Positions 16,260-26,273 are shown, counted from the stretch's first letter. The stretch: DNA of 64,000 bases from CAYJBH01 sp964368815 (GCA_964368815.1 CAYJDA010000002.1:1-64000); one strand, 5' to 3'. Translations and numbers: made by a program. Notes: generated by a model from the sequence alone, not told the origin.

Positions 16260-18194
16260 TTAAACTAATCCCGTATATAGTTGATGGTATCTACCCTGCA
16301 TATCCAATAGTTTATCATGGCTGCCGCGCTCTATTATTTTACCGTTTTCCAGCACCATAATACAGTCGCTGTTTTTAACCGTTGAAAGACGATGAGCAAT
16401 AACAAAGGTAGTTCGCCCTTTCATAAGGCTGTCCATGCCTTCCTGAACCAATCTTTCGGTCATTGTATCGATGGAGGAGGTAGCCTCATCGAGTATAAGC
16501 GCCGGAGGATTTGCAACCGCAGCTCTGGCAATAGCTAATAGCTGGCGCTGACCGCCGGAAAGACTGCCACCATCGGCAGACAATACAGTATCGTAGCCGT
16601 TAGGAAGTCGCTTAACAAACTTATCTGCGTTGGCAAGCTTGGCGGCGGCAATACACTCCTCATCGGTAGCGGTTAACCTACCATACCTTATGTTGTCGAG
16701 TACAGTTCCGGTAAATAAATGAGTATCTTGCAAAACCATACCGAGCGAACGTCTTAAATCATTTTTGCAGATAGTTGTTATATCAATACCATCGTAAAGA
16801 ATTTGCCCTTCATCTATATCGTAAAAACGGTTAATTAGGTTGGTTATAGTTGTTTTGCCTGCACCGGTTGAACCGACGAAAGCTATTTTTTCACCCGATT
16901 TAGCCTCAAGATCAATATCGCTGAGAACATTTTTTTCCGGAACATAACCAAAGGTAACTCCGGATAGGGTTATATGGCCGTTTTGTTTAACATATCTTAC
17001 ATTTGCGTTTTCATCTCTCAGTTTCCATGCCCAAATGCCGGTAATATCGTTACACTCGTTGAGGTTGCCATCCTTGTCCTGTACTGCATTAACAAGATTT
17101 ATGGTGCCATCGTCAACTTCAGGTTCACTGCTTTGCAACTTAAATATTCTTTCCGCACCGGCAAGACCCATAACAACAAAATTTGCCTGCATAGAAAGTT
17201 GAGAGAGCGGCATGGTAATGCTCTTTGATAGGCTTAAAAATGCTACCAAGGAACCAACGGTAACACCGGCGATACCGTTAATTGCAAAGGTTGCACCGAT
17301 AATGGCAACCAAAACATAGCTGAGATTTCCGAGTTGTCCGTTTACCGGCATAACAATATTTGCAAACTTGTTTGCATTTTCACTGGATTTTTGCAATTTA
17401 TCGTTAAGTTTATTAAATTTTTCAACTGAGCGGTCTTCGTAGTTAAAAACTTTAACCACCTTTTGGCCATGCATCATCTCTTCGATATATCCATTAACAT
17501 CGCCAAGTGCCTGTTGTTGCTCCTTAAAAAAACTACCGGAGCGTCCGATTAACGTCTTGGATGCTAACATCATCACAATAATCATTACAAACATTACAAG
17601 TGTTAACGGTATGTTTAACATAAGCATACTTATAATGCTAACAATTAAGGTAAGCCCACTGTTAAACAATTGAGGAATTGCCTGACCTATCAGCTGGCGC
17701 AGCGTGTCGATATCATTGGTATAGACCGACATGATATCGCCATGTGAGTTATTATCAAAATATTTAACCGGAAGCGATTGCATGCGGTTAAATGTGTCTT
17801 CACGAAGTTTTTTTAGAGATCCTTGTGAGACATATATCATGATTCTCGTTTGAATAAAGGTAGCAACAACACCTACAAAAAATATAAGCCCAAGAGTAAT
17901 TAATGCAGAGCCGAGAGGTCCGAAATCAGCATTTTCCACACCTATAAGCGGTGTTATATAGTCATCGATTAGCTCCTGAATAAATAGATTTCCCTGCATG
18001 GTTACAAGGCTGGTTACCAACATGGTGATAACTACGATAACTATATGGGGAGTATAGCCTTTAAGAACAACCGAAAAGATCATTTTTATTAACTTTCCGG
18101 GTGGAGTTTGCAACTTAGGTTTTGCACCAAAGCCTCTTGCACCGGGGCCGCCGCCTCCGGCGGGGCGGGAATTTGTCTTTGTTTGTTCAGCCAT
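16260..18194 (-). CDS. ABC exporter half-transporter, catalytically competent subunit
   Basis: Fused membrane and ATPase protein of 644 aa. A Gly/Pro-rich N-terminal tail (about 30 residues) precedes six membrane helices (about 45-330). An insert of roughly 60 residues lies between the membrane and ATPase parts, starting near 365. The ATPase domain has Walker A GSTGAGKTT, signature LSGGQRQ and Walker B ALILDEATSS with an intact catalytic Glu. It is the second gene of an operon with the 582-aa partner (2-base gap). The pair probably forms a heterodimeric multidrug-type exporter. The substrate is unknown. Confidence 0.93.
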   Translation of the reverse strand: MAEQTKTNSRPAGGGGPGARGFGAKPKLQTPPGKLIKMIFSVVLKGYTPHIVIVVITMLVTSLVTMQGNLFIQELIDDYITPLIGVENADFGPLGSALITLGLIFFVGVVATFIQTRIMIYVSQGSLKKLREDTFNRMQSLPVKYFDNNSHGDIMSVYTNDIDTLRQLIGQAIPQLFNSGLTLIVSIISMLMLNIPLTLVMFVMIIVMMLASKTLIGRSGSFFKEQQQALGDVNGYIEEMMHGQKVVKVFNYEDRSVEKFNKLNDKLQKSSENANKFANIVMPVNGQLGNLSYVLVAIIGATFAINGIAGVTVGSLVAFLSLSKSITMPLSQLSMQANFVVMGLAGAERIFKLQSSEPEVDDGTINLVNAVQDKDGNLNECNDITGIWAWKLRDENANVRYVKQNGHITLSGVTFGYVPEKNVLSDIDLEAKSGEKIAFVGSTGAGKTTITNLINRFYDIDEGQILYDGIDITTICKNDLRRSLGMVLQDTHLFTGTVLDNIRYGRLTATDEECIAAAKLANADKFVKRLPNGYDTVLSADGGSLSGGQRQLLAIARAAVANPPALILDEATSSIDTMTERLVQEGMDSLMKGRTTFVIAHRLSTVKNSDCIMVLENGKIIERGSHDKLLDMQGRYHQLYTGLV

Positions 18195-18196
18195 GA

Positions 18197-19945
18197 TTAA
18201 TCCTCCCCATTTTCGTCAAAGTCAGCATCGCTCTGTGTCTGGCTTTCATGTATTGAGCGATAGAATTCGTTGTTAGTCAGAAGATTTTCGTGGGTATCAA
18301 AGCCGTCAACTACACCATCATTTAGCACTACTATTCGATCGGAATCTTGAATTCCCGAGATGCGCTGTGAAATAATAAATTTTGTAGTATGTGGAATTTT
18401 TTCTCTAAATGCTTCGCGGATTTTGGCATCGGTAGCGGTATCAACGGCGCTGGTAGAGTCGTCTAAAATCAATATTTTTGGATTTTTAAGCAGTGCTCTT
18501 GCTATACAGAGTCGCTGTTTTTGTCCGCCAGAAACATTAACTCCGCCACGCTCTATTCTGCTTTCGTACCCCTGCGGCATACGCTTTATAAAATCGTCGG
18601 CATGGGCAATTTTGCAAGCTGCTTCACACTGCTCGAGGGTAGCTTTTTCATTGCCCCATCTTAGGTTTTCGAGTATTGTTCCGGAAAACAGCTCGTTTTT
18701 TTGAAGCACTACCGAAACGTTGTCGCGCAATGTTTCGAGGTCGTAATTTCTAACATCAACACCCCCTATAACTACCCGTCCGGAGCTTGTATCGTATAGC
18801 CTACTAATAAGATTTATAAGGGTGGTTTTACCGCTTCCGGTGTTACCCACAACACCAATAGTCTCGCCTGAATGTATCTTAAGGTCGATGTCAATAAGTG
18901 CGGCTTTTTCAGCCTCTTTATTGTATGAAAAATTAACATTTTCGAAAACTACCGAAGCGTCTTTTAATTTTAAAACAGGGTTATCGCCATTTGTGATGTC
19001 GGTTTTCTCGTTTAAAACCTCGGATATTCGCCGACCGCCGGCCACCGACATGGATAACATAACAAACACCATTGCAAGCATCATCAGGCTTATCATTATT
19101 GTCATAGCATATATCAACATACTGCTGAGATTTCCGGTGGTCATTTCCTCGGCAGAAATAAGCTGAGCACCAAACCAGGCAAGGGCAATAATGGAGGAAT
19201 AGATGGTAAAAACAAGTATGGGCGAGTTTAATGTTACTATTTTTTCTGCCTTGATAAATAACTTATATAGCCGTTCAGCAGAGACTTTAAATTTTTTCTT
19301 TTCGTAATCTTCTCTAACAAATGCCTTAACTACTCTTATTGCTGAAACATTTTCCTGAACACTCAGGTTAAGTTTATCGTAGCCCTCAAAAACCTCCATA
19401 AAATATTTAAGTGCAAATTTAATTATCAATCCAAATGCAATAATGAGAAAAACCAGAACCACTAAAAATATTCTTGCCATCTCGGCATTAATAGCAAAGG
19501 ACATAGCAAGTGCACAGATTAAGTTTACCGGCGAGCGAAGCGCCAACCGTAAAAGCATCTGATAGGAGTTTTGAATATTTGTAACGTCGGTGGTAAGCCT
19601 TGTAACAAGGCCCGATGTAGAAAATTTATCAATATTTGAAAATGAAAAAGTTTGAATATTTTCAAACATTGCCTTGCGAAGGTTTCTTGCAAAACCGGTT
19701 GAACATTTTGCAGCAGTTTGACCTGCAAAGATACCAAAGGTAAGGCTCAACGCCGCCATCGCAAGCATTACACCCCCGTACATCAAAACATTGCCCATAT
19801 CGCCCTTTTGGATACCCTCATCGATAACCATTGCGGCAACAAGCGGTATTGAAATTTCAAGCCCCGATTCGCATATGGTGAAAATGGCCGTTAACACAGA
19901 CGGCAATCGGTACTGCTTTATCTCTTTAGCAAGTGTTTTTATCAT
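18197..19945 (-). CDS. ABC exporter half-transporter, degenerate-site subunit
   Basis: Membrane-ATPase fusion of 582 aa with six N-terminal helices and a C-terminal nucleotide-binding domain. It has Walker A GNTGSGKTT and signature VSGGQKQRLCIARA. The Walker B region reads ILILDDSTSAVD, so the catalytic Glu is replaced by Asp. This asymmetry is typical of heterodimeric exporters in which only one ATP site is fully active. It pairs with the 644-aa gene 2 bases downstream. A strong promoter lies upstream. Confidence 0.93.
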   Translation of the reverse strand: MIKTLAKEIKQYRLPSVLTAIFTICESGLEISIPLVAAMVIDEGIQKGDMGNVLMYGGVMLAMAALSLTFGIFAGQTAAKCSTGFARNLRKAMFENIQTFSFSNIDKFSTSGLVTRLTTDVTNIQNSYQMLLRLALRSPVNLICALAMSFAINAEMARIFLVVLVFLIIAFGLIIKFALKYFMEVFEGYDKLNLSVQENVSAIRVVKAFVREDYEKKKFKVSAERLYKLFIKAEKIVTLNSPILVFTIYSSIIALAWFGAQLISAEEMTTGNLSSMLIYAMTIMISLMMLAMVFVMLSMSVAGGRRISEVLNEKTDITNGDNPVLKLKDASVVFENVNFSYNKEAEKAALIDIDLKIHSGETIGVVGNTGSGKTTLINLISRLYDTSSGRVVIGGVDVRNYDLETLRDNVSVVLQKNELFSGTILENLRWGNEKATLEQCEAACKIAHADDFIKRMPQGYESRIERGGVNVSGGQKQRLCIARALLKNPKILILDDSTSAVDTATDAKIREAFREKIPHTTKFIISQRISGIQDSDRIVVLNDGVVDGFDTHENLLTNNEFYRSIHESQTQSDADFDENGED

Positions 19946-19992
19946 CTGTTAAACCCTTAATTTACTAACTAATTACACATATAATACTCGAT

Positions 19993-20021
19993 ATTATAAC
20001 ACTTATAAAATACATTGTAAA
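19993..20021 (-). promoter_or_regulatory. Promoter of the ABC exporter operon
   Basis: On the minus strand TTTACA (20016-20021) and a perfect TATAAT (19993-19998) are separated by exactly 17 bases, about 48 bases before the ATG at 19945. The 261-base divergent gap up to ppdK holds no supported ORF. Confidence 0.7.
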
Positions 20022-20206
20022 CACAAATTGAATGGTATTTATGTGAAAGTTTCGTTTGAACAGGTTTTTGTTATGCATCAATAACAGTTGGTTTTTTGAG
20101 GACATAAAGAAAATAAAATGGTTATTTTAAAAAAAGAGTAGATTTTTATAACAATTTTTGGTAAAATTAAAATGGTATAGAAAATGGAAATTAAAAGGAG
20201 GAGCAT

Positions 20207-22843
20207 TTGAGTATTAAGTATGTATATCTTTTTACTGAAGGAAATGGTAGCATGAAGGAGCTTCTGGGAGGAAAAGGAGCTAACCTTGCCGAAATGACCG
20301 GGCTTGGTATGCCGGTACCTCAGGGATTCACCGTAACGACAGAAGCATGTACAAGGTATTATAACGACCAGAGGATTATATCGCAGGAAATCCGTGCCGA
20401 AATCCTGGAGTATATGGGCAAGATGGAGGAGATGGTAGGCAAAAAGTTTGGCGATGCAGAAAATCCGTTATTGGTATCGGTACGCAGTGGTGCACGTGCA
20501 TCTATGCCGGGAATGATGGATACAATTTTAAATCTTGGAATGAACGATACGGTTGTTGAATCGGTAGCAAAGCTAACCGGCAACACCCGTTTTGCTTATG
20601 ATAGCTACCGTCGATTTATTCAGATGTTTTCAGATGTTGTTATGGAGCTCCCCAAACGCAACTTCGAGGAAATTATAGATGAAATGAAGGAAGAAAAAGG
20701 AATTAAGCTGGATACCGATTTTACAGCCGACGACCTTAAGGAGATGGTAAAAAGATTTAAAGCTTACTACAGCAAAAATCTTGGCGGCGAATTTCCGTCA
20801 AACCCTGAAGATCAGCTGCTTCGTTCCATTGAGGCTGTTTTTCGTAGCTGGGACAATGAACGTGCAATCTTCTATCGCCGTATGAATGATATTCCGTCGG
20901 ACTGGGGTACAGCGGTTAACGTTCAGTCCATGGTATTTGGTAACATGGGTGATGATAGTGGAACAGGCGTTGCCTTCTCTCGTAACCCATCAACCGGCGA
21001 GCGTAAACTTTATGGTGAGTTTTTAATGAATGCCCAGGGTGAGGACGTTGTTGCCGGAATCAGAACACCACAGACAATCGATCACCTAAAGGAAATTAAC
21101 CCCGAAGTTTATAACCAGTTTACCGACATTGTAGACAGATTGGAAAATCACTATCATGACATGCAGGACATGGAGTTTACAATAGAAAAAGGTAAGCTTT
21201 ATATGCTACAAACCCGTAACGGTAAGCGAACCGCTGCCGCTGCACTAAAAATAGCCTGTGATCTGGTAGATGAGGGACATATTACCGAAAAAGGCGCGGT
21301 AATGATGATAGATCCAAAACTTCTCGACGCACTTCTTCACCCACAGTTTGAGGAATCGGCATTAAAGGCAGCAAAGGTAATCGCAACCGGTCTTGCAGCC
21401 TCTCCGGGTGCTGCTTGCGGAGTTGTAACCTTTAGCGCTGAAGAAGCAATAAAGGTATCTGCAACAGGAAGTCCGGTTATTCTGGTTCGTCTTGAAACTA
21501 GCCCTGAAGATATCGAGGGAATGCATGTTTCGCAGGGTATATTAACCGCTCGTGGCGGAATGACCAGCCATGCTGCAGTTGTTGCACGTGGCATGGGAAC
21601 TTGCTGTGTTGCCGGATGTGGCGAGCTTATTATTAATGAACCCGAGGGATACTTCGAGGTAGGTGGAGTTAAGGTTAAACGTGGTGAGTATATTTCATTA
21701 AACGGTACAACCGGTAATGTTTATGCATCAAAAATTGCAACACGTGATGCAGAGATAAGCGGCGATTTTGGAAGATTAATGACCTGGGCTGACAGCTTTA
21801 GAGAACTAACAATTCGCACCAATGCCGATACTCCTGAAGATGCTAAAAATGCTATTGAGTTTGGTGCTGAGGGCATTGGACTTTGCCGTACCGAGCATAT
21901 GTTCTTTGAGAGCGACCGCATTAAAGCAATGCGTGAAATGATTCTATCTAAAACACATGAACAACGTGTAAAGGCACTTGATAAGCTTCTACCAATGCAA
22001 AGAGGTGATTTCGAGGCTATATATGAAGTGATGGGCGATAAGCCAGTAACTATTCGCTACCTCGACCCACCGCTTCATGAGTTCCTACCGACTGAACCTT
22101 CTGATATTAAGGCTCTTGCCGATGAAATGGGAATGTCGGTCGAGGAGGTAAACAACGTAATTGACAGTTTACACGAATTTAACCCAATGATGGGACACCG
22201 TGGTTGCCGACTTGCTGTTTCCTATCCCGAAATAGCCGAGATGCAAACAAGGGCTGTTATAGAGGCGGCGATAAATGTTAAAAAACGTAATCCTGCGCTA
22301 AATCTTGTTCCCGAAATAATGATTCCGTTAATTGGTGAATACAAGGAACTTCAGTTCCTACGCACCGTTGTTTGTGAAACTGCCAATAAGATTATTGAAT
22401 CTTGTGGCATAGAGCTGAAATATATGGTAGGTACCATGATTGAAATACCTCGTGCCGCCCTTCGTGCAAACGATCTTGCAAAGGATGCCGAGTTCTTTAG
22501 CTTTGGAACTAACGACCTTACTCAGATGACCTTTGGATTCTCTCGAGATGACGCGGGAGCGTTTCTGGATAGCTACTATGCAAAGCAAATTTACGAATAT
22601 GATCCATTCCAAAAACTTGACCGCAAGGGTGTTGGCCGTTTAATAAAGACAGCGGTTGAGCTTGGACGAGAAACCCGCCCCGATATTAAACTCGGAATCT
22701 GCGGTGAGCACGGTGGAGACCCATCCTCTATAGAATTTTGCCAGCAAATTGGGCTTTCCTATGTAAGCTGTTCTCCCTTCCGTGTACCTATTGCACGTCT
22801 TGCAGCAGCACAGTCGGCAATAAACTTCCCAAATAAAAAGTAA
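20207..22843 (+). CDS. ppdK: Pyruvate, phosphate dikinase
   Basis: Interconverts pyruvate, ATP and phosphate with PEP, AMP and PPi in the cytosol; in anaerobes it can run either way in glycolysis. At 878 aa it is full length. The N-terminal nucleotide-binding domain has GGKGANLAEM and VSVRSGARASMPGMMDT. The swivelling phosphohistidine domain has GGMTSHAAVVARGMG near 450, and the C-terminal PEP domain includes GTNDLTQMTFGFSRDD and the CGEHGGDP motif. It begins with TTG, set by a strong AAGGAGGAG site. It is a single-gene unit with its own terminator. Confidence 0.97.
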   Translation: MSIKYVYLFTEGNGSMKELLGGKGANLAEMTGLGMPVPQGFTVTTEACTRYYNDQRIISQEIRAEILEYMGKMEEMVGKKFGDAENPLLVSVRSGARASMPGMMDTILNLGMNDTVVESVAKLTGNTRFAYDSYRRFIQMFSDVVMELPKRNFEEIIDEMKEEKGIKLDTDFTADDLKEMVKRFKAYYSKNLGGEFPSNPEDQLLRSIEAVFRSWDNERAIFYRRMNDIPSDWGTAVNVQSMVFGNMGDDSGTGVAFSRNPSTGERKLYGEFLMNAQGEDVVAGIRTPQTIDHLKEINPEVYNQFTDIVDRLENHYHDMQDMEFTIEKGKLYMLQTRNGKRTAAAALKIACDLVDEGHITEKGAVMMIDPKLLDALLHPQFEESALKAAKVIATGLAASPGAACGVVTFSAEEAIKVSATGSPVILVRLETSPEDIEGMHVSQGILTARGGMTSHAAVVARGMGTCCVAGCGELIINEPEGYFEVGGVKVKRGEYISLNGTTGNVYASKIATRDAEISGDFGRLMTWADSFRELTIRTNADTPEDAKNAIEFGAEGIGLCRTEHMFFESDRIKAMREMILSKTHEQRVKALDKLLPMQRGDFEAIYEVMGDKPVTIRYLDPPLHEFLPTEPSDIKALADEMGMSVEEVNNVIDSLHEFNPMMGHRGCRLAVSYPEIAEMQTRAVIEAAINVKKRNPALNLVPEIMIPLIGEYKELQFLRTVVCETANKIIESCGIELKYMVGTMIEIPRAALRANDLAKDAEFFSFGTNDLTQMTFGFSRDDAGAFLDSYYAKQIYEYDPFQKLDRKGVGRLIKTAVELGRETRPDIKLGICGEHGGDPSSIEFCQQIGLSYVSCSPFRVPIARLAAAQSAINFPNKK

Positions 22844-22882
22844 ACCCCAAAATATAGTTTTTAAATTGAATGACTATAGTAT

Positions 22883-22921
22883 CACCTCTAAGGCAAGTAT
22901 GCCTTAGAGGTGAGGTTTTTT
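22883..22921 (+). terminator. Intrinsic terminator of ppdK
   Basis: A 13-base perfect stem (22883-22895 with 22900-22912) closes a 4-base loop and is followed by a T-rich tract (TTTTTT at 22916-22921), 40 bases past the ppdK stop. Confidence 0.92.
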
Positions 22922-22959
22922 AGCTATTAAATTTGCCTAAAAACATAATATAGTAGTTC

Positions 22960-23004
22960 AACTTGAAAAACAATATGTTTTTCAAAATCAAGCGTTGCTT
23001 GATT
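22960..23004. repeat. Copy 2 of the short intergenic repeat, with two hairpins
   Basis: Holds the 16-base AACTTGAAAAACAATA shared with 10773-10788. Here it runs into an inverted repeat (TTGAAAAACA at 22963-22972 with TGTTTTTCAA at 22976-22985), then a second hairpin (AATCAAGC 22986-22993 with GCTTGATT 22997-23004). It lies between the convergent ppdK and nagA genes and may end transcription in either direction. Confidence 0.5.
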
Positions 23005-23048
23005 ATATAAATATGTATTTTAAACCACCTTGGTGTTAGTTATAAATT

Positions 23049-24176
23049 TTAAAGTGGTATTTCTATGCCGTTAACATAAACCGCCTTGGTGTTTAGTTCA
23101 TAATCGGTTATTAACAGGTCTGCCCTTTTGCCCACCTCGATACTACCAATTTCACCATCTATCTCAGCTGCTTTTGCCGGGTTTATTGTTGCGGAGATAA
23201 TAGCCTCATCCATTGGAACCCCAAAGGATATAGCGCGGCGCATACAGTCTGCAAGGGTGGTGGTTGATCCAGCTATGGTGCCATCTGCAAGGGTTGATTT
23301 GTCTCCCTTTACATATATTTTTTGGCCACCCAGCATGTATTCACCATCAGCAAGTCCGGTAGCGCAAGTAGCGTCACTTATTAAGCATACACGGCCTTTA
23401 AATCCTTCAAACACTGTGCGGATAACCGAGGGATGAATATGTACACCGTCCGATATTATCTCAACATAGCTTGCATAATCGGATGCTGCGCCAACAACCC
23501 CCGGGTCACGGTGTGCAAAAGGCGGCATGGCATTAAACAAATGCGTTACATGAGTAGCACCGGCGAGCATTCCATCAACCGCCTGGTCATAGCTTGCACT
23601 GGTATGTGCAATTGAAACACGGGACATCTGAGATGCTTGTCGAATAAAGTCTATAGCACCTTCACACTCCGGAGCAACATCAACAAGCCTTACCGTGCCA
23701 AAGCTTGTATCATAAAGCCTGGAAAAGGCTTCAAAGTCTGGCGAAAAAATATTATTTTCAGACTGTGCTCCTTTTTTTGCTTTGTTGATGTAGGGACCCT
23801 CCATATTTATTCCCCACATGGTTGCCATGCCATCCTGAGGAAGATGACAAAATCTGCCGGCACGCTCGAATAAAGGTGTTAATGTTTCCTCATCGAAGGA
23901 CATGGAGGTTCCGAGAAAGGAAGTTACCCCCTGCTTTGCAAGAAATGTTGCAATGTTTTCAAGGTCACCATCGTTGCCATCGCAAAAATCCGTACCATTA
24001 CATGCATGAATATGTATGTCTACAAGACCGGGAAGAACCCGACATCCATCAGCATCATAAAGGGTCTCGCCGCTTAGCTCTCGACCTATGGCCGATATTC
24101 TACCCTCGGATATTCCTATGTCGGCGCTAATGAATTTACCTCTAAAAAACACCTTTGCATTTTTAACAATTTTCAT
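23049..24176 (-). CDS. nagA: N-acetylglucosamine-6-phosphate deacetylase
   Basis: Removes the acetyl group from GlcNAc-6-P in amino-sugar use and wall recycling. It is an amidohydrolase of 375 aa. Metal-site motifs are DIHIHACNGTDFCDG near residue 50, the EGPYINKAKKGAQ segment near 125, THVTHLFNAMPP near 205 and the catalytic Asp in LISDATCATGL near 265. No nagB or transporter is adjacent. It lies 4 bases after tcdA and is probably co-transcribed with it. Confidence 0.95.
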   Translation of the reverse strand: MKIVKNAKVFFRGKFISADIGISEGRISAIGRELSGETLYDADGCRVLPGLVDIHIHACNGTDFCDGNDGDLENIATFLAKQGVTSFLGTSMSFDEETLTPLFERAGRFCHLPQDGMATMWGINMEGPYINKAKKGAQSENNIFSPDFEAFSRLYDTSFGTVRLVDVAPECEGAIDFIRQASQMSRVSIAHTSASYDQAVDGMLAGATHVTHLFNAMPPFAHRDPGVVGAASDYASYVEIISDGVHIHPSVIRTVFEGFKGRVCLISDATCATGLADGEYMLGGQKIYVKGDKSTLADGTIAGSTTTLADCMRRAISFGVPMDEAIISATINPAKAAEIDGEIGSIEVGKRADLLITDYELNTKAVYVNGIEIPL

Positions 24177-24180
24177 AATA

Positions 24181-24891
24181 TTACTCCCGATTAATGATAT
24201 AATCTACCGCCCGATGCGCCAGCATAATTCCTGCAATGGATGGAACAAATATGCAGCTTGCCGGTGCGGGACGGCTTAAATTTTTTGTTGTTTCCTGGCT
24301 ATAACTCGAGGATTTTTCCTCAGAAAATAGTGCCGACACGCCATAAATATTTCTTTTTTTTAACTCTCTTCTCATCACCCTCGCAAGGGGACAGGCGGAA
24401 GTTTTTTCTATCGTAGTGAACTTAAGTTTTGACGGGTCGGTTTTTCCTGCTGTTCCAAGACAGCATAGTATTTCGGTTCCTACCTTACGGCATTGCTCAA
24501 TTAACAGCAACTTTGCAGTTACGTTATCAACAGCATCTATTACAATGCTATAAAGGCTAAGGTCAAACGCATCAATGTTATCCTTGCCAACAAAACAGTC
24601 GATGGGTTTAACATTTATGTTTGGATTAATTTCGAGTAGCCGTTGAGCCGTTATTTCCGCCTTTCGTTTTCCGATAGTTAATGTGTTAGCATAGATTTGT
24701 CTGTTTAGGTTACTTTCTTCAAAACAGTCACCATCCACAACAACAATATTTCCAACACCGCTTCTTACTAAAGCCTCAGCCGTAAAACCCCCAACCCCTC
24801 CGAGTCCAAAAACCGCAACCGAAGCATTTCTTAACCGTGCTAATCCAACATCACCGTATAGTGGAAAAAGTCGGTTGAAAATATCACTCAT
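24181..24891 (-). CDS. tcdA: tRNA threonylcarbamoyladenosine dehydratase
   Basis: E1-like enzyme that cyclises t6A37 of tRNA to ct6A using ATP. It is a ThiF/MoeB-type Rossmann protein of 236 aa with VFGLGGVGGFTAEALVRSG near residue 28, DGDCFEESNLNRQ near 55 and the IDAVDNVTAKLLLI adenylation segment near 115. The ending IMLAHRAVDYI is typical of the TcdA/YgdL group. Its start overlaps the stop of the GH13-like gene by 4 bases (ATGA), implying translational coupling. Confidence 0.92.
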   Translation of the reverse strand: MSDIFNRLFPLYGDVGLARLRNASVAVFGLGGVGGFTAEALVRSGVGNIVVVDGDCFEESNLNRQIYANTLTIGKRKAEITAQRLLEINPNINVKPIDCFVGKDNIDAFDLSLYSIVIDAVDNVTAKLLLIEQCRKVGTEILCCLGTAGKTDPSKLKFTTIEKTSACPLARVMRRELKKRNIYGVSALFSEEKSSSYSQETTKNLSRPAPASCIFVPSIAGIMLAHRAVDYIINRE

Positions 24892-26123
24892 TGCGTTACT
24901 CTGTAGATGTTGGATTCATACGGACGTAGCACCGAGGTAAAATCTCCGTAACTACAGTAAAGAGGGTTCATTTTTGTTATTTCACCGGGACGCTTTAGGG
25001 GATGTTCAGTAAGATTACATTCTATAAAATATCGCTCACCCTGGTAGTGCCTGAAGTAGGCAAAATAGTCTTTAGAGCGCTTAAATACCGGTATAAAATT
25101 ACCGTAAATCAGCCCTTTGTTTTCCATTCGAAGTGCTGTTAGTTTTTGATAGCACTCTATGGTTCCGTATTCTATTTCATCATTGGTAGCGGCTACATTT
25201 TCAGTTGACAGACCAAGCTCCTGCCCCTGCTTTATAATGGGAGTTCCTCGCATTGTCATCATTAAAACGGCAAGCAGCTCTGCAACCCTTTCACGGTAAA
25301 GCCATCTCGGCTGAAGTCGGTGTAACATTCTGGTGTCAAAATCCACTGCAAGACCGCCCCAACAGCACGCCGGAAGCTGCTGCCAACGCAATAGATATCG
25401 TTTTAATCGATAGAGAGAGTAGGGTTTTTCGGTATCTCCCATCTGTCCAAACACCATGTTTAGCTCGCTGCGCTGTGATGATGTCATTAATTTAGCACGT
25501 TCTAATCCAATTGTTGGAAGATAACCTATGGCAACTACGTTGTTATATGCTCCAAAAACCTCCAGATTAAGCTCTTGCATCCGAGAATGAAGCGTTCCGT
25601 CGTCGTCAGGCGTAAGCACCACTCCATCAACTCCGCCGTCAAGTAGCTCTATGATTTCGTCTTTATTATTTGCAGATATAATAACCTTAAAGTTGTTGCT
25701 GTGTAGCTCCCTTAAAAGGGTATAAAACTCCTCAGATTGCCAGGAGGAAACATCCGGCCAAACTATGTTTACCGATAGAGCCTTAAGCTGGGCAACTTTG
25801 CTTAAAATATCATGACATGTATAATCACACAATCGATAGATTACAGCCTCTTTCCACCATGCAGGGGAGGTTTCACAATTACTATCATCTAAAAGCTGTT
25901 CATCGTAATTGTTAATAAGCTCTAAAAATGAATCAGAAAAGTTATCATCAAAAAGCGTTGTAACAAGAATTTTTAGTTGCTTTGCCGTTAATTGCTTTAA
26001 TCGCTTTCGTTCAATTATTTTATCCGGCAAGCCTTTGTCAATAATAAAATCATAAATAATATCGCAGGCTAAGGGATTGGTTAACAGCTCAGCCAAATGG
26101 CTGTCAATGCTATACTTTTGCAC
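24888..26123 (-). CDS. GH13-like protein lacking catalytic residues (possible pseudoenzyme)
   Basis: A 411-aa protein with landmarks of the alpha-amylase family: WWKEAVIYRL at 89-98, GTPIIKQGQELGL at 293-305 and a KLTALRMEN segment near 327-335. The catalytic positions are changed. The region for the nucleophile (normally GFRxD) reads GVDGVVLT at 164-171 with no Asp, and the acid/base Glu region reads NNVVAIG. The His of NHD is Phe in DFDTR (261-265). The barrel is short, and an N-terminal helical domain of about 85 residues precedes it. It is probably inactive as a hydrolase and may bind glycan or act as a regulator. The frame is intact. Confidence 0.7.
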   Translation of the reverse strand: MQKYSIDSHLAELLTNPLACDIIYDFIIDKGLPDKIIERKRLKQLTAKQLKILVTTLFDDNFSDSFLELINNYDEQLLDDSNCETSPAWWKEAVIYRLCDYTCHDILSKVAQLKALSVNIVWPDVSSWQSEEFYTLLRELHSNNFKVIISANNKDEIIELLDGGVDGVVLTPDDDGTLHSRMQELNLEVFGAYNNVVAIGYLPTIGLERAKLMTSSQRSELNMVFGQMGDTEKPYSLYRLKRYLLRWQQLPACCWGGLAVDFDTRMLHRLQPRWLYRERVAELLAVLMMTMRGTPIIKQGQELGLSTENVAATNDEIEYGTIECYQKLTALRMENKGLIYGNFIPVFKRSKDYFAYFRHYQGERYFIECNLTEHPLKRPGEITKMNPLYCSYGDFTSVLRPYESNIYRVTQ

Positions 26124-26273
26124 TATTATCTCCTTTGGTTGGTCCTAGCGAAAGCCTTGAAAAAGGCATTTGATAAATAACCTCACCGAATAAATTCTTT
26201 GCACTTCCAATAATTTAAAACTATTTTGATCTATCCAGCCAGCGATAGGAAAAGCTCTAAAGGCACTTAGCCA

